Origin: Pseudomonadota bacterium
Lineage (GTDB): Bacteria > Pseudomonadota > Gammaproteobacteria > Burkholderiales > Burkholderiaceae_C
Length of the DNA stretch: 32,020 nucleotides
Assembly (NCBI GenBank): GCA_021814605.1
Contig: JAKAIB010000005.1
Coordinates: 1 to 32,020, forward strand
Direction of reading: 5' to 3'
Below, one piece after another: positions 17,072-24,715 of this stretch. The notes under the pieces are model-generated. The model searched no databases and was not told where the DNA came from. It saw only the letters and a program-made list of their open reading frames with translations. Position 1 is the stretch's first letter. Every line of letters starts with the position of its first letter. A program made the translations under genes and the position numbers.

Positions 17072-17752
17072 TCATCCCACCAGGCGCGTCAGTTCGCGGC
17101 TGCTGGTCGTGCCGACCTCCTTGTGCAGGAAGCGAATCAGCATGCCGAAGGTCGAGACAATGATCAGTAGATCGAACAGGATCACCATCTCCAGCAGCAG
17201 CGGCATGCCGGGCACCAGGATCTGCGATCCGAGGAAGATGCCGTTCTCGATGACCAGCAGCCCCAGGATGGAACTCACCGCCTCGGCGCGCAGAACCAGC
17301 ATCAGGAAGCCGATGAGTTTGAGCGCGAACATGGCCGTCAGCGCCAGCACCGCGATGTTGTCCGCCAGTTGCATGCGCAAACCCAGCCGATGCGCCAGAG
17401 CGTAGGAAAAAACCACCAGCATGGCGCCAAGCACCATGCTGCTCGAGGGCTGCAGCAACGGCGTGAACTCGCGGTTCTGCTTCAGGTCGTTCACGATACG
17501 GATCAGCAGGTAGGGCAGCAGCGTGCCACGGAACAGCACGGTGAGGGCAGCGATGAACACCAGCTCCGGATAATGGCCGTAGATGCCCACAGCCGCGGAC
17601 AAGGCTGCGATCGCCCACGATTCCGCGGCGAAGGCATAGATGTGGTTCTTGATCCAGTGCGAACCGAGCATCACGAACGACAGGATCAGCGCCACGATGA
17701 CCAGCAAGCTGAACAGTGCCTGCGCGATCGGATCGAGATGGAAGATGAGCAT
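17072..17752 (-). CDS. HyfE-like membrane subunit of an Ehr complex
   Basis: A 226-residue membrane protein with about six to seven hydrophobic segments. Length and pattern match HyfE, a small subunit related to NuoK/MrpC: it has an internal RGTLLPYLLIRIVNDL loop, and its C-terminal part, SSILGLLVIENGIFLGSQ, carries the conserved membrane Glu (E-N-G). It sits between the hyfC-like and hyfF-like genes with gaps of 12 and 4 bases. This is the same relative order as in hyf operons. Confidence 0.9.
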   Translation of the reverse strand: MLIFHLDPIAQALFSLLVIVALILSFVMLGSHWIKNHIYAFAAESWAIAALSAAVGIYGHYPELVFIAALTVLFRGTLLPYLLIRIVNDLKQNREFTPLLQPSSSMVLGAMLVVFSYALAHRLGLRMQLADNIAVLALTAMFALKLIGFLMLVLRAEAVSSILGLLVIENGIFLGSQILVPGMPLLLEMVILFDLLIIVSTFGMLIRFLHKEVGTTSSRELTRLVG

Positions 17753-17764
17753 GGCCGGGCCCGT

Positions 17765-18709
17765 TCAGATCTGGCGTGCGATCACGGCAAGGATGGCCAT
17801 CAGGAATGACAGCGCCAGCGGCTCCTGGTAGCGGTAGAAGCGCAGCCGCGACTGCGCCGTGTCGACGACGACCATCACCAGGCCCAACACCAGCCACTTC
17901 GCCAGCAGCGCGACCAGCGCCCCGACGATACCGATCGCGCTACCCAGGTGCGACAGCCCCCACGGCAGGGTCAGCACGTTGAGGAAGATGGTGTAGAGGA
18001 TGGCCTGCTTCATCCACGAGGCCCACTTCAGCAGCGCCAGCAGCGGCCCAGAGTACTCGAGGATGCGCGCCTCGCCGATCATGTAGATCTCGTAATGGAT
18101 CGAGGAATGGATCGGCAGGCGCTCGGTCTCGACGGTCAGCAGGATGAAGAATGCAGCAACGAGGAACAGGTGCGCCGGGCTCCAGAACACCGCCGGCTGG
18201 GCGACCAGCAGGTGGTTGACGACAAATGGAAGCATGGCCTGCGCCAGGAGCGTGATGCCGACGAACACCATGATCAGCGTCGGCTCGGCGAGGATGGCGA
18301 GCATCGCCTCGCGGCTCGAACCCAGGCCGCCGTAGGGATGGCCGCTGTCCAGCCCGGCGAGCAGGATGGCGAAGCCGCCAAGGGTCAGGATCAGCCCGCC
18401 GCCGAGAATATCTCCCATGTCCGACAGCGGCAGCGGGTAGTCTGTGAGCACCGGGATCAGAATGGGCACGGTCAGCATGGCTGTGCAAGCTACCACCGGT
18501 GCCATCCAGAACACCCAGGACGCGGTCGCCGGAACAACGATTTCCTTGCCGGCGAGTTTGTACAGGTCGCGGTACGGCTGCCAGATAGACGGGCCGGTGC
18601 CGCGCTGGACACGCTCCTCGAGGGTTGCGATCACCCCGTGCAGCAACGGCGCAAACAGCGCGATGGTCAGAACCTGCGCGATTTGCTGAAGGACAACATG
18701 ACCTTCCAT
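17765..18709 (-). CDS. HyfC/NuoH-like membrane anchor subunit of an Ehr complex
   Basis: A 314-residue polytopic protein of the complex I ND1 (NuoH) / HycD / HyfC family, which anchors the soluble Fe-S arm to the membrane. Motifs include EERVQRGTGPSIWQPYRDLYKL, split as EERVQRGTGPSIW and QPYRDLYKLAGKE, plus LGSSREAMLAILAEPTLI and VETERLPIHSSIHYEIYMIG, all equivalent to conserved quinone-cavity loops in NuoH. The ATG was chosen because a GGGGGG run sits just upstream; a longer frame begins 18 codons earlier without a clear site. It is the first gene of the Ehr operon. Confidence 0.9.
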   Translation of the reverse strand: MEGHVVLQQIAQVLTIALFAPLLHGVIATLEERVQRGTGPSIWQPYRDLYKLAGKEIVVPATASWVFWMAPVVACTAMLTVPILIPVLTDYPLPLSDMGDILGGGLILTLGGFAILLAGLDSGHPYGGLGSSREAMLAILAEPTLIMVFVGITLLAQAMLPFVVNHLLVAQPAVFWSPAHLFLVAAFFILLTVETERLPIHSSIHYEIYMIGEARILEYSGPLLALLKWASWMKQAILYTIFLNVLTLPWGLSHLGSAIGIVGALVALLAKWLVLGLVMVVVDTAQSRLRFYRYQEPLALSFLMAILAVIARQI

Positions 18710-18825
18710 CGACCCCCCCATGGCACAAGCACGCCGCGCGCGGCGGCACCGGGTAGGAGTCATCAGCCGCAGGCGCGGTGCCGACGGCAGTTATGGCGAA
18801 CTCCATCGCCATCGATCTGCGGCAA

Positions 18826-18855
18826 AGTCTAAAAGGACGATGGCAATCTAGTCAA
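18826..18855 (-). promoter_or_regulatory. Candidate sigma70-type promoter of the Ehr operon
   Basis: On the minus strand, TTGACT (18855-18850) and TAGACT (18831-18826) are separated by 18 bases, in an AT-richer patch about 118 bases before the hyfC-like ATG. No FNR-type or NtrC-type site is seen nearby. The prediction is by eye only. Confidence 0.45.
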
Positions 18856-18859
18856 TTTC

Positions 18860-19044
18860 GCCATGTTGGATATTTTTCTGCCCAAGACGATTGGAGCGTG
18901 GGTAAGGGACAGCATCTCGGCCGAAGCCGTCGCTCCAACCTAGCTGCCGAAGGACCGGTTCAGACTGATTGCGGACGGCTAGCTTCGGCAGACCAATGGC
19001 TGCTTCCTGCGAGAGCGGTCACTCGAGGGGACACTGGGCGGGCG
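18860..19044. other. Non-coding stretch at the left edge of the accessory region
   Basis: No credible gene is seen between the Ehr promoter region and the decayed coding fragments. Composition becomes less GC-rich from here rightward. No tRNA and no integrase are visible. Confidence 0.4.
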
Positions 19045-19364
19045 ATGAAGACGCACTGGAATTACATCGACATCCATGGCGACTCGCTGCGCCGCTTGTA
19101 GACAGAGTTCCCTGAGCAACGCGAGGCAATGGCTAGGGGAATGGAAATGTTCGAGACGACGCGCGCCTACGTCGCGAAGACGCGCGCAGAGCTGTTCCCG
19201 GCCAGTCGCTGGCCTTCGCGCAGTGTTACAGCCGAACGCTGGTGGAGGGCTGGTAAGTGGACAAGGAACGCATGCAAGGCATCCTGCCAGCGGCGGTTGC
19301 AGCGGAGGGTCTAAAGTGGGAGCAGGACGGGAGAGCGTACTGGCTAGCCATTAAATCGAAGTAG
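19045..19364 (+). pseudogene. Fragmented coding remnant, origin unknown
   Basis: Three stretches read like protein but are broken. The first begins at ATG 19045 (KTHWNYIDIHGDSLRRL) and meets TAG at 19099. The same frame continues as TEFPEQREAMARGMEMFET and on to about 19200. The coding pattern then seems to shift frame (SLAFAQCYSRTLVEGW, stop TAA at 19254). Immediately after comes a 35-codon frame from GTG 19257 to TAG 19364 (DKERMQGILPAAVAAEGLKW...). I do not recognise the parent protein. Two short real genes, the last one being genuine, are an alternative reading. Confidence 0.35.
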
Positions 19365-19412
19365 CAGTGATAGAAAGAGCGAACAAGGTCAGAGGATCTT
19401 TGGGAGAAGCAA

Positions 19413-20378
19413 GTGGGCTGGAATGACGACATGGACGATGGCGATGACATCTCGAACTTGCCGCCGGAGGCGACCGGGAATATCTTCGACGTGGAGGGCC
19501 CGTTTGACCCCAACGATCACTGGCTTCGAACTGCGGAGGAAGAGCATCAGTTGATCGCCATGCGGGCGTGGTTCCACGCTCGATACTGCGACCCGGCGAA
19601 TGAGACCCCGTACAACGGTCGTGAGGGTGGTTACCTGTTCATCCACGGCGGGCCCTACAGCCCATCCGAGGAGTTGCATGAGCGATTCGGCAGCATCGTT
19701 GAAGACGCCCTGATCGAGCAGGTCGCTGAAGAGATGTTCGACGAGGTCGGAGATCAGTGGGCGCCAATCAGGCGCGACTACCTGGACGACTATGACGAGC
19801 GATTCGATCTTGAGCTTGTCGATGCCGATGAACCACTTCGAAGAGTTCGCAAGCGCTTGGTCGAGTGCCGACAGGTTCTTGACCTTCAGGGCAGAGCAGA
19901 GGCTGTGACCCTTGCACGCCGCCTCGTCTTTGGCGCCGTGATCGGAATCCTCGAATCATTCCTCTGGGAGTTGTCCCAACACTGGATCGAATCGAGTGAC
20001 GAAGCCCTGGAAGGCTGCGTGACGAAGCTTCCTGCAATCCGTGATGAACAGATCAAACTGGGCGATGTCTTCGAACGTCACGCGAGCATTCGCGCACACG
20101 TCAAGGGGCATCTGCAGAATTCGGTCTGGCACCGATGGGACAAGGTGGGCGCGATCTACAAGAGCGGTCTCGGGATCACCCTTCCGAGCGTGAAAGTGTT
20201 CGACGATGCCCTCGTCAAGCGACATGACATCGTGCATCGAAGCGGTCGCACCAAGGATGGCGAGGAAATTGATGTGACGAACTTGGAGATCGAGACCCTG
20301 AGCCGAGCGGTTGAGCAGTTCGCTGAAGTGGTTTCGGAACTGGCGAAGAAGCGATTCCTCCGGCGTCTGGACTTCTAG
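19413..20378 (+). CDS. HEPN-motif protein, putative RNase of a defence module
   Basis: A 321-residue soluble protein with a GTG start behind GGGAG. Near the C-terminus it carries KRHDIVHRSGRTKDG, where Arg270 and His275 form the R-x4-H catalytic motif of HEPN nucleases, in a helical domain of about residues 165-310. An N-terminal region contains GGYLFIHGGPYSPSEELHERF, a motif I have seen only in uncharacterised proteins. HEPN proteins are typically metal-independent RNases acting in toxin-antitoxin, abortive infection and CRISPR systems. There is no adjacent nucleotidyltransferase antitoxin. It is convergent with the neighbouring TcmP-like gene and its composition is lower in GC than the flanking core genes. 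Confidence 0.65.
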   Translation: MGWNDDMDDGDDISNLPPEATGNIFDVEGPFDPNDHWLRTAEEEHQLIAMRAWFHARYCDPANETPYNGREGGYLFIHGGPYSPSEELHERFGSIVEDALIEQVAEEMFDEVGDQWAPIRRDYLDDYDERFDLELVDADEPLRRVRKRLVECRQVLDLQGRAEAVTLARRLVFGAVIGILESFLWELSQHWIESSDEALEGCVTKLPAIRDEQIKLGDVFERHASIRAHVKGHLQNSVWHRWDKVGAIYKSGLGITLPSVKVFDDALVKRHDIVHRSGRTKDGEEIDVTNLEIETLSRAVEQFAEVVSELAKKRFLRRLDF

Positions 20379-20414
20379 TCCGCTAGGTAATTCGTGCACA
20401 GGAGATCGTGTGCC

Positions 20415-21620
20415 TCAGCTTGATCCATCGCCAGAGATCGGAACCATGCGGAGGGTTTCACCAGAACCTTCGAAGTGCAATGGTCTGGCGGTGCGTTTTT
20501 TGCCGACGGCGTCGAGGTTGACTACGGCGCCACGCTGGATCAGGCGAGCAAGCGACGCCTGAAGCTCACGGGGAAGCCAGTTGGTCGCCTCAAGGATGTC
20601 GGCAAACGCGGCCTGATCGACCTTTCGTTCACCCTTGCTGAGGTAACTGATCCAGAAGCTGTCAACCTCTTCAGGAGAGCTGCGCGAGCCATCGGCTTCA
20701 GCCAGGGCGTGGTCGATAAACATGTCCATCGTCCCAGACTTCGCGGCCTGCTCCGCAAGCTGTGAAGCCAGCCGGACTCGCGCCTGGACGATGTCGACTT
20801 CCTGCGAAATTTTCATGAACTCGACGATGCCCTTTGGATGACATGAGAGGTAGACGAGGTGGTACTTCGTCCGCTGCTTCTCAGGATGCATCACCGTCAC
20901 GTAGGCTGTTCTTGCGTTGAAGGGCTTTCCTCCTGATGGAACCACCGTCTTGAGCGTTTCCCGATAGGCGCCAACCAAGGCAAGTTCGCGTTCTTCGGGT
21001 GTCTTTCCTTCGACAGCGACTTCCTTGCCAAGCAACCGTCGCATGGCATCCCTGAACTGGGACATCGATGCCGTTCGGTTGATGAATTCGTAGATGAAGT
21101 TGATCAGGAACTCGGATCGTCGTCGCTTCAAAAGCGGCGTCAGCACGTCAATCATGATCGGAGACCACCCTTTCGGATCGATAAAGAAGAAGGTGAAAGC
21201 ATCCTTCCCAGTCCAATCCAGAATCTCCGACCGCAGTGCAACGAAGTCTCCCTTCATGGAGCGGGCTTCAACTGACTTCGGCGCATCGTTGCGTAGGTAC
21301 GTCGTGAGCCTCTCATACGCATCTGGCTCTTGTTCGATGAAAAGCGCGCGCATACGAGCATCGACGCCCAACGATGCCAACTTCTCCTTGCAAGCCGCAA
21401 GTGTCTTCAGGGACAGGGATATCGACGTGCCTTCCAGCTTCTCATCATCTGACCCCCAAGGGCCAGCGAAGCAGTCCACGTAGCAAATCTCGGCATTGCC
21501 TTTCGAGCGGCCGTTCATGCCGATGATGAGGACGAGCTTTTCCAGGTAGCTCTTCAGGAGCGCGTGCTTGACCATCGCCGGCATGCGGCCCTCGTACACA
21601 TCTGGCACTTGGTTCGACAC
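20415..21620 (-). CDS. tcmP: TcmP-like protein (three-Cys-motif partner), copy 1
   Basis: A 401-residue protein with GTG start chosen because GAGGAGG stands at the right distance upstream; longer frames to 21785 lack a site. The pattern KHALLKSYLEKLV... followed by CYVDCFAGPWGS, with a C-terminal acidic FFFIDPKGWSP strand, matches the TcmP family, named because its genes neighbour Gp37/Gp68 proteins with a three-Cys motif. The FAGPxG strand resembles a Rossmann SAM-binding motif, so methyltransferase-like activity is an inference. Function is unknown. It is only distantly similar to the second copy upstream, so this is not a recent duplication. It may belong to the island as a separately acquired unit. 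Confidence 0.75.
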   Translation of the reverse strand: MSNQVPDVYEGRMPAMVKHALLKSYLEKLVLIIGMNGRSKGNAEICYVDCFAGPWGSDDEKLEGTSISLSLKTLAACKEKLASLGVDARMRALFIEQEPDAYERLTTYLRNDAPKSVEARSMKGDFVALRSEILDWTGKDAFTFFFIDPKGWSPIMIDVLTPLLKRRRSEFLINFIYEFINRTASMSQFRDAMRRLLGKEVAVEGKTPEERELALVGAYRETLKTVVPSGGKPFNARTAYVTVMHPEKQRTKYHLVYLSCHPKGIVEFMKISQEVDIVQARVRLASQLAEQAAKSGTMDMFIDHALAEADGSRSSPEEVDSFWISYLSKGERKVDQAAFADILEATNWLPRELQASLARLIQRGAVVNLDAVGKKRTARPLHFEGSGETLRMVPISGDGSS

Positions 21621-21660
21621 AGATGCCTCCTCAACGGTGTGCTGTCGATACGACGGCCAT

Positions 21661-21768
21661 CTAAATTTCCACCCGGCTAGCTGGGCGAGTTTGAGCCCCT
21701 GCACGCTCGTTGATCGTGTAGGCCGGGCCTTCGGCACGCCATTTGTCGATGAGTTCTTGTGCAGGCAT
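21661..21768 (-). pseudogene. Truncated 5' end of a large class I DNA methyltransferase-like gene
   Basis: A 35-codon frame starts 9 bases after the copy-2 TcmP stop. Its first 26 residues, MPAQELIDKWRAEGPAYTIN then ERAGAQ, resemble the N-terminus of large SAM-dependent DNA methyltransferases of restriction or BREX/Type IIG kind, where F-I-x-K-W ... ERA-x-AQ-HFIDLC is common. After ERAGAQT similarity stops and a TAG follows nine codons later. I infer that the rest of the gene was removed by a deletion or recombination joining it to the copy-1 module. Family assignment is from memory and rests on a short match. Confidence 0.4.
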
Positions 21769-21777
21769 ATTGGTTGT

Positions 21778-23049
21778 CTAGACAAACTGGATAGCGCGCT
21801 GCCGCGGTGCCATCAATTGGTCCGTGGCTTTGATCTGGGCTGCCGACCTGCGGGTGCCTCCATCAGCGGGTACGACCTCGATGACGCGTTCGGCGATGAG
21901 CTGGCCCACAGATTCTCGGTAGATTTGCGCCGAAGCCGGAGAACTGTTGCAAGTGGTGGCGAACAACTCGCCGAAGCTGATGCCGGTGTCGTCGGCGTAT
22001 ACCCGGCGCGGGATGTGCTCGTTGAGGGCCGCGATGCTCGCGTTCTTAGCCACGTCGTCGAACTCGAAGCCCAGAGCCGACTGCTTGCGGTACTGCGCGT
22101 CGTGCGCCGGGTCGTATCCGACCATCTGGAACATGTCGAGGCCGGCGCCGCCGTAGTGGATGAAGTAGTTGTTGTTGGCCCAGTGCACTTCGGTCATCAC
22201 GTCACGAGCGCGATGGTGCTGCGACATGTGGATGAGCCAGTAGTCGCCGTGGCCGCCGCTATTGCGGATGAAGAACGGCGTGAAATGCCGGGCACCGCAG
22301 TTCTCCACCAGCCGGCGGTACAGCGTACTTTGAAGGAATAGCCGCCAATCGCGGTCTGAGGTCTTGATCTCTTCGATGGACCTGCCCGCGAAGATGTCGG
22401 GCAGTCCGAGCCCGTCTAACAGGTCCTTGACCTGGTCGCCATCGTTGGCGAAATTCATGAACGAGTCGACACCGAAGGTGAGGATCACCTCCGCGCTGGG
22501 CAGCGCCTCGAAAATCTTGCGCATAAGGTGCGTCGGCACCTCTTTGTAGCCGTACTGGTCCAGCGCGAAAATCGATCGGCCGTTCCTCGGGCTCTTCTTT
22601 TTGATGAAGTCGATGATGGCGTCAGCCTTGTCCTGGAATCTCGCGTGTTCCAGATAGATGCCGTTTCCAATGCGGTCGCCGTAACCGGCCTCGCGCAGCA
22701 CCATATCGAGGTGCTTGTGGGCGTACGAGTCGGCCTCGGTGAAGAAGTAATCGACGAGCAGTTGGACCGGCTTGTGCCGGTCCTTGTTGATCAGGTACTC
22801 GGCCTCGCGGGTCGCTTCTAGAAAAATGAAGGGCGATCCCTTGACCAACTCGCGAGTGTCCTGGTGGACGTAGAGGCCACCGCCCGCGAACCCGTCTACG
22901 AGGGTCAGCTTGAGGGTGTCGCGATTGGGCGAGCTAACGAGGGTTCGGAAGTAGGCGGCGAGGTAGGCCCGAAGGATGCGGTGTTTGGCAACGCTGTGCT
23001 GCTGGATGAAGTCAGCTCCGTCCTTCCAGTTGTATTGCTTCAGCGTCAT
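21778..23049 (-). CDS. tcmP: TcmP-like protein (three-Cys-motif partner), copy 2
   Basis: A 423-residue protein starting 8 bases after the Gp37/Gp68-like stop, with GAAGGA upstream of its ATG. It shows the family layout: SVAKHRILRAYLAAYFRTL, then LTLVDGFAGGGLY, a Rossmann-like strand similar to class I SAM enzymes, then ALDQYGYKEVP and VILTFGVDSFMNF. TIGRFAM-style definitions place TcmP beside Gp37/Gp68 proteins, and that pairing is seen here. The reaction is unknown; modification of a nucleic acid or peptide has been suggested by context only (inference). Confidence 0.82.
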   Translation of the reverse strand: MTLKQYNWKDGADFIQQHSVAKHRILRAYLAAYFRTLVSSPNRDTLKLTLVDGFAGGGLYVHQDTRELVKGSPFIFLEATREAEYLINKDRHKPVQLLVDYFFTEADSYAHKHLDMVLREAGYGDRIGNGIYLEHARFQDKADAIIDFIKKKSPRNGRSIFALDQYGYKEVPTHLMRKIFEALPSAEVILTFGVDSFMNFANDGDQVKDLLDGLGLPDIFAGRSIEEIKTSDRDWRLFLQSTLYRRLVENCGARHFTPFFIRNSGGHGDYWLIHMSQHHRARDVMTEVHWANNNYFIHYGGAGLDMFQMVGYDPAHDAQYRKQSALGFEFDDVAKNASIAALNEHIPRRVYADDTGISFGELFATTCNSSPASAQIYRESVGQLIAERVIEVVPADGGTRRSAAQIKATDQLMAPRQRAIQFV

Positions 23050-23057
23050 GCGTTCCT

Positions 23058-23804
23058 TCAGACGTGGGCAGACAGTGCCGGCATGTCGTCCCAGGTGCGC
23101 CCTTGAAGCAGCCGGCCGTTGGCCTTCTTGGAGCGGCGCTTGCCGTCGGCTCCCCAGCCGCCCCACTGCTTGAAGAAGAACTGCACTCCCTGGTCCTCGC
23201 ATTGCTGACGGACATTCTCGACCCAATCGAGCTGCATCGGACGGGCCTTGGGTCCAGATTCTCCGCCAACGATCACCCAATGAATATCCGTTAGGTCGAG
23301 AACGCCAACGTCGGAAAGCAGCGGCTCGACTGATAGGAAGCGAATGCGAGCATCGACCCGGCGGAGTGCGGAGATTCGAGGGACTCCATAGCGACGATCT
23401 TCCACGGACACGCCGAGCCAAGCGTTATCCGGCACCTCGCGGTTCCTGAAGAACGAGGCCATGCGATCCGCGCGCTTCGTCAGAACCTGGAACGTGTGTT
23501 GCGGGCAACGGCGGATCACGTCGAAGACCTGCGCGATGTAGCCGTCATCCACCCCTTTGTGGAAGAGATCGGACATTGAGTTGACGAAGTAGACCGTGGG
23601 CTTCTTGCGCGCGAGTGGCTCTGCGAGGCGATCAGAAAGGATCGTCAACTTGAAACCGTTCTCGTAGCCAGGCGTGCCCATGGCCTGTAGTCGCTTGGCC
23701 ATCGTCTCGGCGTAGCAGTGCTTGCACCCCGGTGAAATCTTGGTGCAACCCACGGTCGGATTCCAAGTCGCCTCGGTCCATTCGATTCGGCTTGCTTGAG
23801 ACAT
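23058..23804 (-). CDS. Phage Gp37/Gp68-family (DUF5131) three-Cys-motif protein
   Basis: A 248-residue protein with a strong AGGAGG site before ATG. The N-terminus reads IEWTEATWNPTVGC followed by TKISPGCKHCYAE, giving Cys20, Cys27 and Cys30 (C-x6-C-x2-C), the three-Cys motif of the Gp37/Gp68 family. Further family segments are FVNSMSDLFHKGV, FQVLTKRADR, WLGVSVEDRRY, RFLSVEPLL and WVIVGGESGPKARPM, and VQFFFKQWGGW near the end. The cysteines may bind a metal or an Fe-S cluster; a radical-SAM-like fold has been supposed, but no reaction is established that I know of. It is 39 bases downstream of the UmuD-like gene and upstream of TcmP. Confidence 0.9.
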   Translation of the reverse strand: MSQASRIEWTEATWNPTVGCTKISPGCKHCYAETMAKRLQAMGTPGYENGFKLTILSDRLAEPLARKKPTVYFVNSMSDLFHKGVDDGYIAQVFDVIRRCPQHTFQVLTKRADRMASFFRNREVPDNAWLGVSVEDRRYGVPRISALRRVDARIRFLSVEPLLSDVGVLDLTDIHWVIVGGESGPKARPMQLDWVENVRQQCEDQGVQFFFKQWGGWGADGKRRSKKANGRLLQGRTWDDMPALSAHV

Positions 23805-23843
23805 GATGAGGCCCTCCTAGTCCTTCAAAGTCAGTGCAGGCGT

Positions 23844-24434
23844 CTAGACGGCGCGGAGCACGCGCGTCACGACGCCCCAGATGTTCAATTCGCTCTTGTC
23901 GCCCACAGGGATGTCGGCGAAGTCCGGGTTCGCGGCCTGCAGCAGCCAGCCGGAGGCAGTGCGCTTCAAGCGCTTGACGGTCAGTTCGCCGTCGATATCG
24001 GCGACAACGATGCGACCGTCGTCGGGCGCCACGCCCCGATCGACGACCAGCTCATCGCCATCGTAGATGCCGGCGTCGCGCATGGACCAGCCAGCCACCT
24101 TCATGACGAAGGTGCAGCTTGGATCGCGAACCAAGTGCTTGCCGAGATCGACCGCGTCCTCTTGGAAGTCGTCGCCTGAAGTGGGTTTGCCAGCGCGGAC
24201 GCTACGGCCGAGGGCTGGCACGGAGGTCGGCGCACGCCGCACCGAGATTGGCCTCAGGACGGTGACATCACCAAGCACTTGTGACGAGCGCTTCAACTCG
24301 TCCAGATAGCAAACCACCACGGGGACGGCACTCTGCGGCACCCTGAGCGTCTTGGTGGGCTCCCCGTAGGCGGGCTTGCGCCCAGCACCCTGTCGAGTGC
24401 CTCCGTGGCGAGGTTTGGTAGTTTCGGCGCGCAT
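23844..24434 (-). CDS. UmuD-like S24 autoprotease / LexA-type protein without a UmuC partner
   Basis: A 196-residue protein. The C-terminal serine-lysine protease domain has nucleophile Ser117 in AGWSMRD, general base Lys154 in LTVKRL and a cleavage site Ala81-Gly82. Spacing from Gly82 to Ser117 (35) and Ser117 to Lys154 (37) equals that of E. coli UmuD (25, 60, 97). The region before the cleavage site is about 80 residues, far longer than in UmuD, and begins with a basic GGTRQGAGRK segment that could contact DNA. No umuC follows; the next gene is the Gp37/Gp68-like protein. I infer that it acts as a SOS-responsive switch for the island, not as a polymerase V subunit. Confidence 0.85.
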   Translation of the reverse strand: MRAETTKPRHGGTRQGAGRKPAYGEPTKTLRVPQSAVPVVVCYLDELKRSSQVLGDVTVLRPISVRRAPTSVPALGRSVRAGKPTSGDDFQEDAVDLGKHLVRDPSCTFVMKVAGWSMRDAGIYDGDELVVDRGVAPDDGRIVVADIDGELTVKRLKRTASGWLLQAANPDFADIPVGDKSELNIWGVVTRVLRAV

Positions 24435-24476
24435 GATTTCGTGACAAAATCAAGCCTAGCACGCGTCGTTCGTCAA
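24435..24476 (-). promoter_or_regulatory. Promoter with overlapping palindromic operator upstream of the UmuD-like gene
   Basis: On the minus strand TTGACG (24476-24471) and TTGATT (24453-24448) are spaced by 17 bases. The imperfect palindrome GATTTTGTCACGAAATC (24451-24435) overlaps the -10 and ends directly at the ATG. A repressor bound there would block transcription, as expected for autoregulation by a LexA-like protein. It is not the E. coli-type LexA box. The very short leader is unusual. Confidence 0.45.
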
Positions 24477-24715
24477 AGATAGGAGAACGTGAACTGCCCC
24501 ACTGGCGTGCCACTGATCGGCAACCTGAGCGGCAGAAAACTGCCCGTGACTGGCCGTTCGGTGTGCGAGCGCAAACGGCCGCCATCGCTGCAATGCAGAC
24601 CCCGGGCTCGGTCCGCCCAATGACTGCAAAGGCCGACCAGCACACATTGGCCAACCGGCATCCGTTTGCATGGCCGTCGATGCCACGCCATCGAAAGCAG
24701 CGATGCGCCCCAAGG
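24477..24715. other. Intergenic region with two small inverted repeats
   Basis: No gene is visible. GGCAG-AAAA-CTGCC (24531-24544) is a perfect 5-bp hairpin. GGCCGTT (24552-24558) and AACGGCC (24574-24580) are 7-bp inverted arms. Neither has a T-run. They may end the transcript of the unrecognised minus-strand gene that stops at 24716. Confidence 0.35.

Noticed and set aside
23844-24434. UmuD of a umuDC pair
   Set aside because: No umuC follows; the next gene is a Gp37/Gp68-family protein.
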